Assembly: GCA_965238045.1 (NCBI GenBank)
Contig: CBDEGU010000009.1
Coordinates: forward strand, 186,001 to 250,000
DNA length: 64,000 nucleotides
Reading direction: 5' to 3'
Origin: CBDEGU01 sp965238045
Lineage (GTDB): Bacteria > Acidobacteriota > Terriglobia > Bryobacterales > UBA6623
Shown: in pieces, positions 23,980 to 37,103 of the stretch
Position numbering within the stretch: position 1 is the first letter of the stretch
Layout of the letters: every line of letters starts with the position of its first letter
The notes under the pieces: generated by a model
The model's database searches: none
What the model was told of the DNA's origin: nothing
The model's input: the letters and a program-made list of their open reading frames with translations, nothing else
Position numbers and translations under genes: made by a program

Positions 23980-25458
23980 GGACCGGATAGAAATCCGAAG
24001 CCGGTCGAGTGTTTGTGCTCGAGTGGATCGGCGGTCATCTCGATCGCCTCCTCGCGGTGCATGGGCGGAATGACGAAGCGGTCTTCGAAGGAACAAAGCG
24101 CCGAAAGCCGGTAGATGGCGTCGGCCTCTTCCCTGGTGCTGTCGGCCTCAAGAAGCATGCAGTCGGCGGTCTCCATATCGACATCGCCCACCGTGACCGC
24201 TCGCCGGTACCAGCGCACGGCTTTCTGCTTGCGCAGCGCGTAGCGCACTTTCCCCTCATGTCCCGCACCGAACAGGTTCGCCAGAAATTGCACCGGCACG
24301 CGGGATTCGTCGATGTCGTGAAACAAGGCGTCCGATACATTTTCGATAGGTTCGCCGTTGGGCTTGCTCGCCATCACCGGCGACAGCGGCGGAACATAGA
24401 AGAGCATGGGCAGCGTCCGGTATTCGATATGAGGAGGCAACGCGATCTTCTATTCCATAACGAACTTGTAGACCGGCGACTGCTGGGCCGAGGCGATGAC
24501 AGAGTCGTGCATACCGTTGCTTCGCGCCGCTGCGATGACTTCCGGGTCCGAGGGATCAAGAATCATCGATCGCTGCGCTTCGATGAGTTCGTCATCGGGC
24601 AGCTTTGCGATCTCTTCAATCCGGTCCGCGTCGTAGAATAGTACGCCCAGATAGCGAATCCGTCCCACGCAGGAATGAAAGCAGGCCGGCGCCTGGCCCG
24701 TCTCCAAACGTGGGTCGCAAAGGATACACTTCTCGGATTTGCCGGAGAACCAGTTGTAATAGACTTTCTTGTAGGGGCACGCCGACACGCAAGATCGCCA
24801 TGCACGGCAGCGGTTTTGATCCACCAGAACGATGCCGTCCTCGCCGCGTTTGTAGAGCGCGCCCGAGGGGCACGATGCCACGCAGGCCGGATTCAGGCAA
24901 TGGTTGCAGATCCGGGGCAAGTAGAAAAAGATAAGTCTCTCGACCGCCGAAAGCTGCTCTTTCTGTTCTTCACTGAGTCCTTCGAGGTTCGGATCGTTCT
25001 GGGCATAGACCGGCGAGCCGCCGAGATCATCGTCCCAATTGGGCCCTTTCTTGATCTGAATCAGTTCGCCGGTAATCTGTGAGACCGGGCGCGCCGTGGG
25101 CTGGTCGGGTCCCTCGGGCGCGTTGAACAGGTTCTGATAGTCGTAGCTCCATGGTTCGTAGTAGTCGTCCATGCTGGGCATGTGCGGATTGTGGAAAATA
25201 TTGAAGACGAGCTTGCTCTTGCTGGTCGACCTCAGGCTCAGCTTGCCGTCCTCGCTTTTCCACCCGCCGTCGTACTTGTCCTGGTTTTCCCCACTGCGTG
25301 GGGTAGCCGGTGCCGGGCTTGGTCTCTACGTTGTTCCACCACATGTACTCCGCGCCCTTGCGGTCGGTCCAGACGTTCTTGCAAGCGACCGAACAGGTGT
25401 GGCAACCGATGCACTTGTCGAGATGAAACATCATCGATACTTGCGAGCGAACATTCAT
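23964..25458 (-). pseudogene. narH: Nitrate reductase beta subunit, one frameshift and one amber codon
   Basis: The iron-sulfur subunit that links NarI to NarG. Frame one gives the start and first cluster (CIGCHTCSVACKNVW). At a C4 run on the plus strand (25289-25292) one extra base shifts the frame; the second frame resumes at DKYDGGW. It holds the remaining cysteines (CNHCLNPACVASC, CRAWRSCVSACPY, CILCDPRLETG). At 24450-24452 a TAG interrupts SPVYKFVME-KIALPPHIEY, where other NarH proteins have Trp. The frame then continues to 23964. One base fewer and a TGG would restore a normal protein of about 497 residues. Homopolymer error is possible for the first lesion but not obvious for the second. 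Confidence 0.88.
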
Positions 25459-25492
25459 GGTCTTTCCCTCATCGCCATCCGGGCTCCGGCGC

Positions 25493-29154
<3,662 letters not shown>

Positions 29155-29158
29155 CGTT

Positions 29159-30002
29159 TTACCTTGCGGCTCCTTGGCGCTCGACGAGCGCTGCGCGAAC
29201 CCCGCGGAAACGGCCTTTCCAGATCGCGTCAAAGACGGCCAGTGTTAGAATCATGCCGCCGAGAGAGAGAAAAAAAATTCGAAAGCGCCACCGTATCGTC
29301 CTCGCCCCCCTGCTTGGCCGTGTCTTCAAAGAAGGCCAGCAGGGCCAAGATCTCATCCTGTTCGAGCGTATGGCCTCCGAACAAAGGGCTCATCGTCGGC
29401 GTAGCCGGGGCGAACAGCCAGGCGCCCATATTCTTTCGCCCGCCGAGACGTTCGTAGACTCGTGTCAGATCGGGGCCGAGCCGCCCCCCGCTCAAGCTGT
29501 CGAGACCGCGGACGGTGTGGCAGGCCAGGCAGGCAGAACCTCGGTTGGCGAGCTTGCGGGTTCCCCGAAAGATCGCCCTGCCCAGCGCGATGTCGGTGGC
29601 GTTGAACGGCCGGCCGCTAATCTGAAGCCCCTTGAACTGTGAATCCTCTGCGGCGGACTCGGTCTCGATCAGACTCAGCAGCGCTTCGGCTCGCTCCGCG
29701 GTCATCCCAGATACGGTCGGCATCACGACACGCCGCGAATCTTCGTAGATTTGCTGGGCGTAGGCGTCGCCGCTTTCAATCATCGAACGGGGATTGAGCA
29801 GGAACCGGACGAGCCAGTCGCGGTCGCGGCGTTGATGGACGTTCCGCAGATCAGGATCTGTCAGGCGGCCGCCGCCAATCGTGTGGCAGCTCATGCAGTT
29901 TTGGCGAAAGAACGGGCCGGCCTCTTGACCGCGCACCGTTGTCGGCGCCACCAACAGAACCACTATGATCATCCAGAACAAGAGCCTATATCGCGAGATC
30001 AT
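29159..30002 (-). pseudogene. Dihaem cytochrome c of the nar operon with C-terminal anchor, frameshifted
   Basis: An exported c-type cytochrome with a leader (MISRYRLLFWMIIVVLLVAP) and two haem-binding sites, CMSCH and CLACH. It probably passes electrons to or from the nitrate reductase, by its place as first gene of the operon. The main frame loses sense after GGEDDTVALSN. At an A8 run (plus strand 29270-29277) removal of one base joins it to FFLSLGGMILTLAVFDAIWK, a C-terminal membrane anchor ending at 29159. The lesion is thus a homopolymer length change. Start at 30002 chosen because the leader begins there. Confidence 0.78.
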
Positions 30003-30289
30003 CGTTCTTCGCCTCTGCGTCGTGATTCGCAGGGCAATTGTCTTGCCAGATGGCCATGCGTACCGTCTCCGGCGGTGTGAGCCCATAAAAAGAGTGCTCC
30101 GCGGCAATGGCGGCGACTTAGGCGACGGTCCAGGCCGGGTTCGTGAGTTATTTCGCTCGATGATGGGGGTTTTGGCCCAGTATTTCTTAAGCTCTAGCGA
30201 CGCTTATCGGTTGCCAATTAGTTGTCTTTAGACGTTGCGGCATTCTGTTGCCAAACCTTTACGTATGCAGCAGAAACGTCGCTGTCCTG

Positions 30290-30600
30290 AGCTTCAACGA
30301 AGATTTGGCTCCAGTTGAGGGAGCTTCGGCGGGAGCAGGGCCACTCGCGGGAGCGGAAGCTTTTGTAGCGCACCGGCGGCTTGAGGGAAGGCCTGCCCGG
30401 CGGAGGGAACAGGATGTTTTCGATCTCCAACTCCGGGTTCTTGTTGCCCGGAATCCGGATCACGTAATCCGCTCCGCGCTATTCCAGCGCCTCGCGGATC
30501 TCCGGCTTGGCGAAAGCGGCATCGGCGCGGAACGTCACTCGTCTGCCTTCGGACTTTTGGCGCTCGATCTCGGGCAACAGCGCCTTGCGTGCTTTCAAAC
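30290..30600 (-). pseudogene. Remnant of an IS1380/IS4-type transposase
   Basis: The minus strand reads LPEIERQKSEGRRVTFRADA, AFAKPEIREALE, a TAG at 30479-30481, then RGADYVIRIPGNK and GRPSLKPPVRYKSF. RADAAFAKPEI..ALE and YVIRIPGN are the middle of DDE transposases of this group, with a catalytic Asp in FRADAAF. The N-terminal third and the C-terminal end are missing, and no inverted ends were found. It separates the nar operon from the Crp/Fnr gene. Confidence 0.7.
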
Positions 30601-30760
30601 CTGTACAAATAGAGGTGTCCGAGGCAGTCGAAAGGTTGGTGAAAGAGACTATCAATCGGATATCTGGGAGTATTTCCGCGGAGGTTTTGACCGCGGCGGC
30701 CTCCGGGATTGCTTTGCGAGTTCGTTATGGGGTAGCGTGTGTGTTCGGAGCGGACAATCA

Positions 30761-31456
30761 ATGGCTCGTGCGGCCGAAACGGAAACAACAGCACTCCTAT
30801 CGAGAATTCGGCTCTTTTCGGAGCTTTCCGAACAAGAGCGGGAGGCCGTAGCCGCGCGCGCGGTTCGCAAGTCTTTTTCCGCCGGAGAATGTCTTTTTCT
30901 GGAGGGCGAAGCCTGCCGCGGAATGTATTTGCTCGGCGAAGGATCTGTGAAGATTTTCAAGTCCTCGGCATCGGGCCGCGAGATTTTGCTGACGATGCAA
31001 ACCGCACCATGCAGCATTGCCGAGATACCGGTGTTTGACGGAGGCGAGTATCCGGCCTCGGCGGTCGCCGTCGGCCAAGTCACGGCCCCCTTGATCTCGA
31101 AGCAAGATTTCCGGGCGCTCTGCCGGCAGCACCCGGATTTGGCCTTGAAAGTACTGGCGATGGTCGGCAAGCGGCTGCGCGGATTGGTGTCGATGCTTCA
31201 TCAGGTGACCTTCGGGGGCGTGCGCCAGCGCCTGGCGCGCACCTTGCTGGATTTCGAGCAAAAGAGCGGAGGTTCGCCGTTTCGCTTGCCCGAGACTCAT
31301 CAGGAGCTTGCGCTGCGTTTGGGTACGGTGCGCGAGGTGATCACGCGGAACTTGCGGCGGTTTCAGTCACAAGGGCTGATCCGCGTTGAGAATCGCGAGG
31401 TGCGCATCGAGAACGCCGCTGGCCTTCGTCGCGAAGCCGAGACGGAGATGCGTTAG
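30761..31456 (+). CDS. Crp/Fnr-family transcription regulator
   Basis: A 231-residue regulator with an N-terminal cyclic-nucleotide-binding-like domain (LFSELSEQEREAVAARAV, GRMYLLGEG-like beta roll, TMQTAPCSIAEIPVFDG) and a C-terminal helix-turn-helix (THQELALRLGTVREVITRNL). It lacks the N-terminal cysteine cluster of oxygen-sensing FNR, so an NnrR/DNR- or Crp-like type is more likely. It stands divergent to the nar operon and is the obvious candidate regulator of it, though I found no convincing TTGAT-N4-ATCAA site in between. Confidence 0.88.
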   Translation: MARAAETETTALLSRIRLFSELSEQEREAVAARAVRKSFSAGECLFLEGEACRGMYLLGEGSVKIFKSSASGREILLTMQTAPCSIAEIPVFDGGEYPASAVAVGQVTAPLISKQDFRALCRQHPDLALKVLAMVGKRLRGLVSMLHQVTFGGVRQRLARTLLDFEQKSGGSPFRLPETHQELALRLGTVREVITRNLRRFQSQGLIRVENREVRIENAAGLRREAETEMR

Positions 31457-31552
31457 CCCGCTTTTCTCACCACGTGGCCCGGCGAAGTGGAGGGGCGAAG
31501 TGCGTGAGAGGCCCGTCAGCACGGAGCGCGATTTCGGGACCCGGTGCCTCGT

Positions 31553-33169
31553 TTAGTCCGCCACGGCCAATGCCATGCCCCCGGCTCCAGCGTCAGCCGC
31601 GCCGCTGAGCTGGCCGGTCCGCTCGTCGATCGCGATCGCATGCACTAGCGCCAGAGCGCCATGGCTGTTGGGCAGCCGAACGATGGGGTGTTTCGGGCGA
31701 ACCGCGGCGCAGACCGATTCGGGGATGCGCGCCTGGCAATAGATCGTCTCGCCCTGGCAGTCAAAACGCGGGGCCAGCACGGCTTCGGTCAATGTCATGC
31801 CGAAATCCAGCCGGTTCAGGATGACCGACAAGACGGCGGTGATGATGCGGGTTGCGCCGGGAGCGCCGATGACGAGAACGGGTTTGCCGTCCTTGGCAAC
31901 GACCGCCGGCGTCATGCCGGTGGTGCGTCCCTTGCCCGGCGCGATGCTGTTGGGGTGGCCGGCATGGGGATAGAAGTTGAGCATGGAGTTGTTGTGCATG
32001 AACCCCAGCCCGGGCGGGATGACGCCGGAAGACGAGCCCAGCGAGTGCGTCAGCGAAACGCAATTGCCCGCGCGGTCGGCGACGCAGACCTGGGTGGTGT
32101 CGGGGGACCCGGTGGGAATTCGCGGCGCGTCAAAGGGTTTGCCCGCATCGATCAGCTCCCGCCACTCTTGCGCGCGTTGTTTTGAGACCATCCACTTGAG
32201 CGGCACGTCCGCGAATCGCGGGTCGGCCATCAGGCGGTTACGGTCGGCGAAGGCCGCCTTCATGGCCATCGAAACCAGGTGGATGTAGTCGGGTGCATTA
32301 TGGCCCAACCGGGCGAGGTCATACCCTTCGAGAATGTTCAAGATGGCGGCCAGCGTGGGCCCGCCATGGGGGGGCTGGGTGGTCTCGATGGTATAGCCGC
32401 GATAGGAAGTGACGACCGGGGGCTCGTCGCGGACTGTGTAGCGGGCGTAGTCCTCCGCGGTGACGAAGCTGCCGTGCTGGGCCAGGTCGGCGGTGATTTC
32501 GGCGGCGAGATCTCCCTGATAGAAATCGCCGGCGCCACCCACGGCCAGCCGCCGCAGCGTTTGGGCGTAATCGGGGTTGCGGATCGTGTCGCCCGCCGCC
32601 GGGGGTGCGCCGTCTTCGCTCAAATAGATACGGGCGGCCTCGGCGGTGACACGCAGCTTCTCGCGCAGTGGCGCGCCTTCGTAGTAGGCCGCATCTTCCC
32701 TCCATCGCGCGGCCTGGTGTGAGCTGACGATCCATCCTTCGCTGGCCAGCTCGATGGCCGGCGCGATGAGGTCCGCCCAGGGTTTCGTGCACCAGCGGGC
32801 ATGGATCGCCTCGAATCCGCGAATGGCACCAGGCGTGCAGATGGATGTATAGCCGTCTTCGTTGACGCGGTCTTTGAGGAAGAATCCCCAGCCTCCGGGG
32901 TTCGGTCCAATGACGATGTCTTCCCACATCTGGGGCCGCGTTTTGGAGCCCGCCAGAGCGGGCGCATCGAGAATCGGTTGCGCCGCGGTCGTTCCCGCCG
33001 TCCGGCTGGTCATCAGCATGTAGCCGCCGACGCCACACGAGTGCGGATCGATCACGCCCTGCGCGAAAGCGCAGGCCAGCGCGGCATCGAACGCGTTGCC
33101 GCCCCCGGCGAGCACCTGGGCGCCGACTTCAACGGCGTCTGGTTGGGGAGCGACGATCATCCCTTTCAT
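31553..33169 (-). CDS. ggt: Gamma-glutamyltransferase
   Basis: A 538-residue N-terminal nucleophile hydrolase that transfers or hydrolyses gamma-glutamyl groups, for example of glutathione. The catalytic Thr is expected in PDTTQVCVADRAGNCVSLTH, where autoprocessing would split it into large and small subunits. Other motifs are GGGNAFDAALACAFA, DPHSCGVGGYML and SSSGVIPPGLGFMHNN. No signal peptide is seen, so this member may be cytoplasmic, unlike E. coli Ggt. It stands alone, convergent to the Crp/Fnr gene. Confidence 0.9.
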   Translation of the reverse strand: MKGMIVAPQPDAVEVGAQVLAGGGNAFDAALACAFAQGVIDPHSCGVGGYMLMTSRTAGTTAAQPILDAPALAGSKTRPQMWEDIVIGPNPGGWGFFLKDRVNEDGYTSICTPGAIRGFEAIHARWCTKPWADLIAPAIELASEGWIVSSHQAARWREDAAYYEGAPLREKLRVTAEAARIYLSEDGAPPAAGDTIRNPDYAQTLRRLAVGGAGDFYQGDLAAEITADLAQHGSFVTAEDYARYTVRDEPPVVTSYRGYTIETTQPPHGGPTLAAILNILEGYDLARLGHNAPDYIHLVSMAMKAAFADRNRLMADPRFADVPLKWMVSKQRAQEWRELIDAGKPFDAPRIPTGSPDTTQVCVADRAGNCVSLTHSLGSSSGVIPPGLGFMHNNSMLNFYPHAGHPNSIAPGKGRTTGMTPAVVAKDGKPVLVIGAPGATRIITAVLSVILNRLDFGMTLTEAVLAPRFDCQGETIYCQARIPESVCAAVRPKHPIVRLPNSHGALALVHAIAIDERTGQLSGAADAGAGGMALAVAD

Positions 33170-33191
33170 CTAAGAGATCTCCTCTTGGAGG

Positions 33192-33338
33192 CTACGAGCG
33201 CCGGAGCTGCACATTCCGGCAATGTAAAGGCGGTGATGCAGCCGCGCGGGGCGAATTGAGACAGCGGCAAATCGCGCCCCCGATATCTCCGCCGCCTCCG
33301 GTTACGGCTATGATCTGATCGCTGAAATCACGGGACAT
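33192..33338 (-). pseudogene. N-terminal fragment of a short-chain dehydrogenase
   Basis: Forty-eight codons begin MSRDFSDQIIAVTGGGGDIG and continue GAICRCL, the first beta-alpha-beta unit of the NAD(P)-binding fold with the Gly-rich motif TGGGGDIGG. After about 28 residues the sequence no longer resembles an SDR and stops at 33192. The catalytic Ser-Tyr-Lys part is absent. It precedes ggt and is a decayed gene. Confidence 0.6.
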
Positions 33339-33459
33339 GGCTGATTCTCGCTGCTCTGAAAGCACCGATTATCTCACGCCCGGCCGGGCGGAGGTTTCCT
33401 CACTTCACCCGATGCAGCCGGGGGCGAGGCGGCGGGTCGCCGGAGAGCACCGTGGCCCG

Positions 33460-35250
33460 CTACTGCTGCCGCGCGGCTTGCGTTGATTGCACTGTGCTTT
33501 TTTCGGAGGAAAGCGGGCTTTCTTCGGAGGAGGCCGTGCTTTTTTCGGAGGAAGCAGGGGTTTTTCCAGAGGAAGCACGGGTGAGATGGATCATGAACGG
33601 GGTGACTTCGAACGGCATTTTGTCGCGTGCCGAGACCAGCGCCACGGGCTTGGTCTTGATCAGCCGGAGTTTGCTGGTCCAGGGATCGAGATGGATCCGC
33701 GAGCCCAGGGGCAAGGCCGCGATTTGTTCGAGCTTGTCATCGTCGAGTTCCGGCGTCTCGCCGGCCAGTTCGCTCAGACGCAGCAGGTGATCGCCGGCGG
33801 TGAGCTGATTGCCCAGGTTGGCCCGGATCAGATTGGGCAGCGCCGGCGCGTGTGCGGCGAGTGCTTTGAGGAAGAGTCTGGCATTGGCCAGTTCTGCTTT
33901 GTAGGGCGACTTGGACAGGATTTCGACCGCCTTTTCCCCGGCCGCGTCCATCTCCGCCTTGCCGCGCTCCAAACGTAAACCGCCGAGTAATTCTTCGTCG
34001 GAAACCATGGTGAGATCGCTGAAGGCATACATGGTCTCGGTCTGATGCCCGAGCGCGATGTGGGCCAGCTCGTCGGCCAGCACCATGGCCAGACTAGCCT
34101 CGTCGGGCAGCACATCTATCAATCCGCGGCTGATGACGATCGACTGGCCGATCGAAAAGGTTTCCAGCGGCGTGGTGAGCAGCACCCTGCATTCGATTTC
34201 GAGAGAAATGTCATTGGTCGCCGCCAGGTTCCCGACGACCGTGTTGAGGACGGGGTCGACATCGCTTTTGGGAGCCAGAAGGCCGCTTCGCTCAAGCCGG
34301 TGCATGACGTTTTCTTCGGCCTGGCGAGTCCACGAGCGCTGGCTCTCGAGCGGAGTCACATCCTTCGCGCTGGTTTCATCTTCCACCGGCTGCTCGGCGG
34401 TGACCAGGATCTCGGTCAGCTCCTGCAACTTGCTGTTTTTGAACGCCTGGTAGCCCCAAACTCTCGACTGCCCTTTGAACCGAATCTCCTGGCCCAGAGG
34501 GCCAATCTCCCCGGCGTCCTCCACGTACACGAAGGAAGGAACCCAAACTCCCGGCGCCACGTTCGTGCGCCAGCTATCGAAGTGGAAGAACAGAGCCGCG
34601 GCCTCGCTCAGCGTGTAGGTGCCATTGAAACGAACGATGTGATACTGCTGGTCTTCCACCCAGATGCGCCCGACAAAGCGCCCCGGCTCGCTATCGGGGC
34701 GGGGTCTTACATCAAAGACCAGGCAGCGCACGTCACCGAGAAACTCCCGCCGGACGTATTCAAACTCGTAGGTCTGTCGGTCGAAGCCCTGGGCGTCGGG
34801 CAGCAGCATCTGGACGAATCCCTCGGGGAGGAGATAGTTCTTGGGTGATTTTTTCTTTCTGGACCGGCGGGACGATTTCTTGTCACCGGGCCGCCAGGAC
34901 GATTTCTTGTTGCCCTGCCGGCGGGACGATTTCTTGTTGCCGGGCGGCCGGAAAGCCTCGCTCAAGAAGAACGGCGTGAAGCGGACGGCATCGCGGCCGA
35001 GTTCCACTGTTCCGACCATATAGTGATCGCGGCTCGGGATTGCGCGCGCATCGGATGGATCGGCCATCTCTTGGAGATAGGTTTCCATCACCGGCCTGTA
35101 GTCTTGGGCCGCGGTGAGAAAACTTTGCTCGTTGCGAATAATGCGCTCGATGAGCTGGTCCACGACATCGACGCTCTGAGCGCGGGCTAGCGGAGCGGCG
35201 CATAGAACGGCCGCGGCGATGGTTCCGCCCATATATTTCATGCGGTGCAT
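33460..35250 (-). CDS. M48-like exported protein with altered zinc motif and repeat tails
   Basis: A 596-residue exported protein (leader YMGGTIAAAVLCAAPLARAQ). The C-terminal half resembles M48 metalloproteases, with the helix that normally carries HExxH reading LADELAHIALGHQTE near residue 392. The first His is replaced by Asp (codon GAC), so zinc binding and proteolysis are doubtful. Residues about 102-136 are a basic tandem repeat (GNKKSSRR type), and the last 30 residues repeat SSEKST/SSEES. Both correspond to tandem DNA repeats (33498-33580 and 34846-34950). The N-terminal part YRPVMETYLQEMAD is common in acidobacterial relatives. The role could be structural or chaperone-like. Confidence 0.78.
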   Translation of the reverse strand: MHRMKYMGGTIAAAVLCAAPLARAQSVDVVDQLIERIIRNEQSFLTAAQDYRPVMETYLQEMADPSDARAIPSRDHYMVGTVELGRDAVRFTPFFLSEAFRPPGNKKSSRRQGNKKSSWRPGDKKSSRRSRKKKSPKNYLLPEGFVQMLLPDAQGFDRQTYEFEYVRREFLGDVRCLVFDVRPRPDSEPGRFVGRIWVEDQQYHIVRFNGTYTLSEAAALFFHFDSWRTNVAPGVWVPSFVYVEDAGEIGPLGQEIRFKGQSRVWGYQAFKNSKLQELTEILVTAEQPVEDETSAKDVTPLESQRSWTRQAEENVMHRLERSGLLAPKSDVDPVLNTVVGNLAATNDISLEIECRVLLTTPLETFSIGQSIVISRGLIDVLPDEASLAMVLADELAHIALGHQTETMYAFSDLTMVSDEELLGGLRLERGKAEMDAAGEKAVEILSKSPYKAELANARLFLKALAAHAPALPNLIRANLGNQLTAGDHLLRLSELAGETPELDDDKLEQIAALPLGSRIHLDPWTSKLRLIKTKPVALVSARDKMPFEVTPFMIHLTRASSGKTPASSEKSTASSEESPLSSEKSTVQSTQAARQQ

Positions 35251-35279
35251 TTTTCTCCTAGCTGGATTGTTACCACGGG

Positions 35280-36314
35280 CTAATAGGCGAGTTGAAAACG
35301 GATCTGTACGCTGGCGGCGAAGTCCACCGGCCGGCCGCCGCGGCGGGCTGGTTCGAACTCGATGGCTTCCGCCGCCCTGACGGCGTTCTGGTCGAGGCCA
35401 TGGCCCAGTCCTTGGACGACGCTCAAAACTCTGACCACGCCAGAGGCCTCGAAGATGACCTTGAGGACGACCTGGCCTTCGATGCGAAGTGCGCGTGCTT
35501 CGGCCGTGTAGCGGGGACGCGGCTTGTTGCGGATCCGCAAGTCTGCCGGGCGCAGCCTCCCTTGCCGGGGCGAGGGTGCCGCGGCCTTGGCTTCGGCCGC
35601 GACGACGGCAGCGAAGCCGGCTTCGGCGACGGGCCGGCGCACCACGGGCCGCGAGGCGGTGTGCGTCACGGCGCCGAATGCCGCTGTTCCGGCGGCTCGG
35701 CTCTGGCCCGCGGAGCGGCGCCGCCCTGGCCCTCCCGCTTGCGCCGCCCGGAAACCGGCAAGGCCGGGCGGCTGTGGTCGCGGCGCACTAGAGGCCCGGC
35801 GAGTGCCGGGGTCCAGGGACGCGAAGCCGGCCAGTTGCCATTGGGGCGGTTGGGCGGCGTCGGGACGGCGCGCCACGGCGGCGCTCAGTACGCCGGTCCT
35901 CACCAGGGGACGCGTTGCTTTGGGAGGAGAGAGCACCATCGGCAACTCGGCCGCTACCCGGCGGACGGGCGTCGCCGAGACCGCCGCGATCGAAGGCGGC
36001 TCTTGCCGCAAGGCCTCGGGTTCGGGCGCGCGCGGCAGGGCAGGGGGCGGAATCGAGGCCCGCTGCCCTGCCGCGCGGCGCTGGGACTGCTTAGGCTGCT
36101 TAGACTGAATTGGGGGCTGGCGAACTCTCGGCGGCTCGGGCGCCGTGAGTGGAACGTAAAGCGGCATGGCCACGAAGGATTTCGTCAACCGAATCGTCTC
36201 CGGCGCCAGCGTTGAGGTGAGCACGGCGGCCGCCAGCGCGGCCAGATGCAGAGCGGCGCTCCAGCCAAACGAGCCGGCATCCCGCCGAGGACGGGGATTC
36301 GTGCTTTCAAACAT
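35280..36314 (-). CDS. TonB-like energy transducer
   Basis: A 344-residue protein with one N-terminal membrane segment (SAALHLAALAAAVLTST), a long Pro/Arg/Ala-rich periplasmic spacer, and a C-terminal TonB domain at about 255-344. The domain shows PRYTAEARALRIEGQVVLKV, FEASGVVRVLSVVQGLGHGL and AIEFEPARRGGRPVDF. It should transmit proton-motive energy from ExbBD to outer-membrane receptors. No exbB/exbD is adjacent. It follows the M48-like gene by 29 bases upstream on the same strand, perhaps co-transcribed. Confidence 0.85.
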   Translation of the reverse strand: MFESTNPRPRRDAGSFGWSAALHLAALAAAVLTSTLAPETIRLTKSFVAMPLYVPLTAPEPPRVRQPPIQSKQPKQSQRRAAGQRASIPPPALPRAPEPEALRQEPPSIAAVSATPVRRVAAELPMVLSPPKATRPLVRTGVLSAAVARRPDAAQPPQWQLAGFASLDPGTRRASSAPRPQPPGLAGFRAAQAGGPGRRRSAGQSRAAGTAAFGAVTHTASRPVVRRPVAEAGFAAVVAAEAKAAAPSPRQGRLRPADLRIRNKPRPRYTAEARALRIEGQVVLKVIFEASGVVRVLSVVQGLGHGLDQNAVRAAEAIEFEPARRGGRPVDFAASVQIRFQLAY

Positions 36315-36541
36315 ACGGATGCAACGCTCCTTTGTCTTGCTTCTCTCTTTGCTTCACGGTTGCATCAGGAACCTTTGCCTCGGGTCCGCTGATGCTCTTG
36401 GCGACAGGTGGCCGGTATAGAGCTTATCGGCCGAACCAGAGACCCGTGTTAGCGCGCTCCCGGTGCCGGAAGTCCCGTGCTGGAATCCCCGCGCCCGAAT
36501 CTCGCCGCAAGTTGACGACGACGGCAGCCGGATCACGTGAA

Positions 36542-36570
36542 TTGACAAATTTCCATACCCGGGGTAGGGT
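36542..36570 (+). promoter_or_regulatory. Promoter of the metal-efflux operon with a CsoR-like palindrome
   Basis: TTGACA (36542-36547) and TAGGGT (36565-36570) are 17 bases apart. Between them lies TACCCGGGGTA (36556-36566), a near-palindrome of the TACCC...GGGTA kind bound by CsoR/RcnR-type copper or nickel repressors. No csoR gene is in the window. The spacing fits a sigma-70 promoter controlled by a repressor; the identity of the repressor is inferred. Confidence 0.5.
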
Positions 36571-36577
36571 AAAAGCA

Positions 36578-36934
36578 GTGAAGGCGCGTTCTATATCGTG
36601 TTTTGTCGCTCTGGCAGTAGTGGCTCTATTGCTGGGGCCACCCTGCATGCAGCTGATTGCGGCGACCGTCCATTCCGGACACGCTTGCTGCAAGACCGAG
36701 AAGGCCCCGGCGCCGTTGTCCAAGCCTGGCGACTGCAAGATTCGCTGCGAGACGGCTTCGGCCGGTGTGGTGGTTCCCTCGCAGGACCTTGAGCCGCTGT
36801 TTGCTTTCCGGGGCGAGACTGGTTTCGACTTGGCGCTTGCTTTCGGACGCAGCCAGGTCATTCCCCGGCCAGAGGCTGCGCCGCTTCGTCTACTCTCCCC
36901 GCTCTACCTTCAGCACGTCTCTCTCCTGGTCTAG
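36578..36934 (+). CDS. Small exported cysteine-rich protein preceding the efflux genes
   Basis: A 118-residue protein with a GTG start eight bases after the promoter, leaving almost no leader in the mRNA. An N-terminal membrane or signal segment (SCFVALAVVALLLGPPC) precedes a small motif with paired cysteines (GHACCKTEKAPAPLSKPGDC, then KIRCE). The C-terminal half is hydrophobic and Pro-rich. I recognise no family. Its position as the first gene and its Cys/His content suggest a metal-binding accessory role. The start could also be further upstream, but the promoter overlap argues for 36578. Confidence 0.55.
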   Translation: MKARSISCFVALAVVALLLGPPCMQLIAATVHSGHACCKTEKAPAPLSKPGDCKIRCETASAGVVVPSQDLEPLFAFRGETGFDLALAFGRSQVIPRPEAAPLRLLSPLYLQHVSLLV

Positions 36935-37103
36935 TCCTATTGCCCCGACGCGTTTGGGCGTCTTAAGGCCTCGGTTCGCCCGCGGCCTGCCCGCAACGCT
37001 AGTCCTCTCTCCGGCTTCGACTGGCGGAGGCGCGCGTTGCGCTAGCACTGGACCAGAACCAGCCCGACTTACGAGTCAACCGTTCCTACAGGAGGGAGAT
37101 GTG

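Noticed and set aside
18787..24452. Possible recoding of TAG as Trp, with the tRNA-like sequence (CTA in its loop) as suppressor
   Set aside because: Several intact genes in the window end in TAG (for example the Crp/Fnr gene and the actF fragment). The tRNA-like loop also does not place CTA after a U33, so simple decay or error is the better explanation.
30003..30289. FNR-type binding site between the nar operon and the Crp/Fnr gene
   Set aside because: I looked for TTGAT-N4-ATCAA and found only poor matches.
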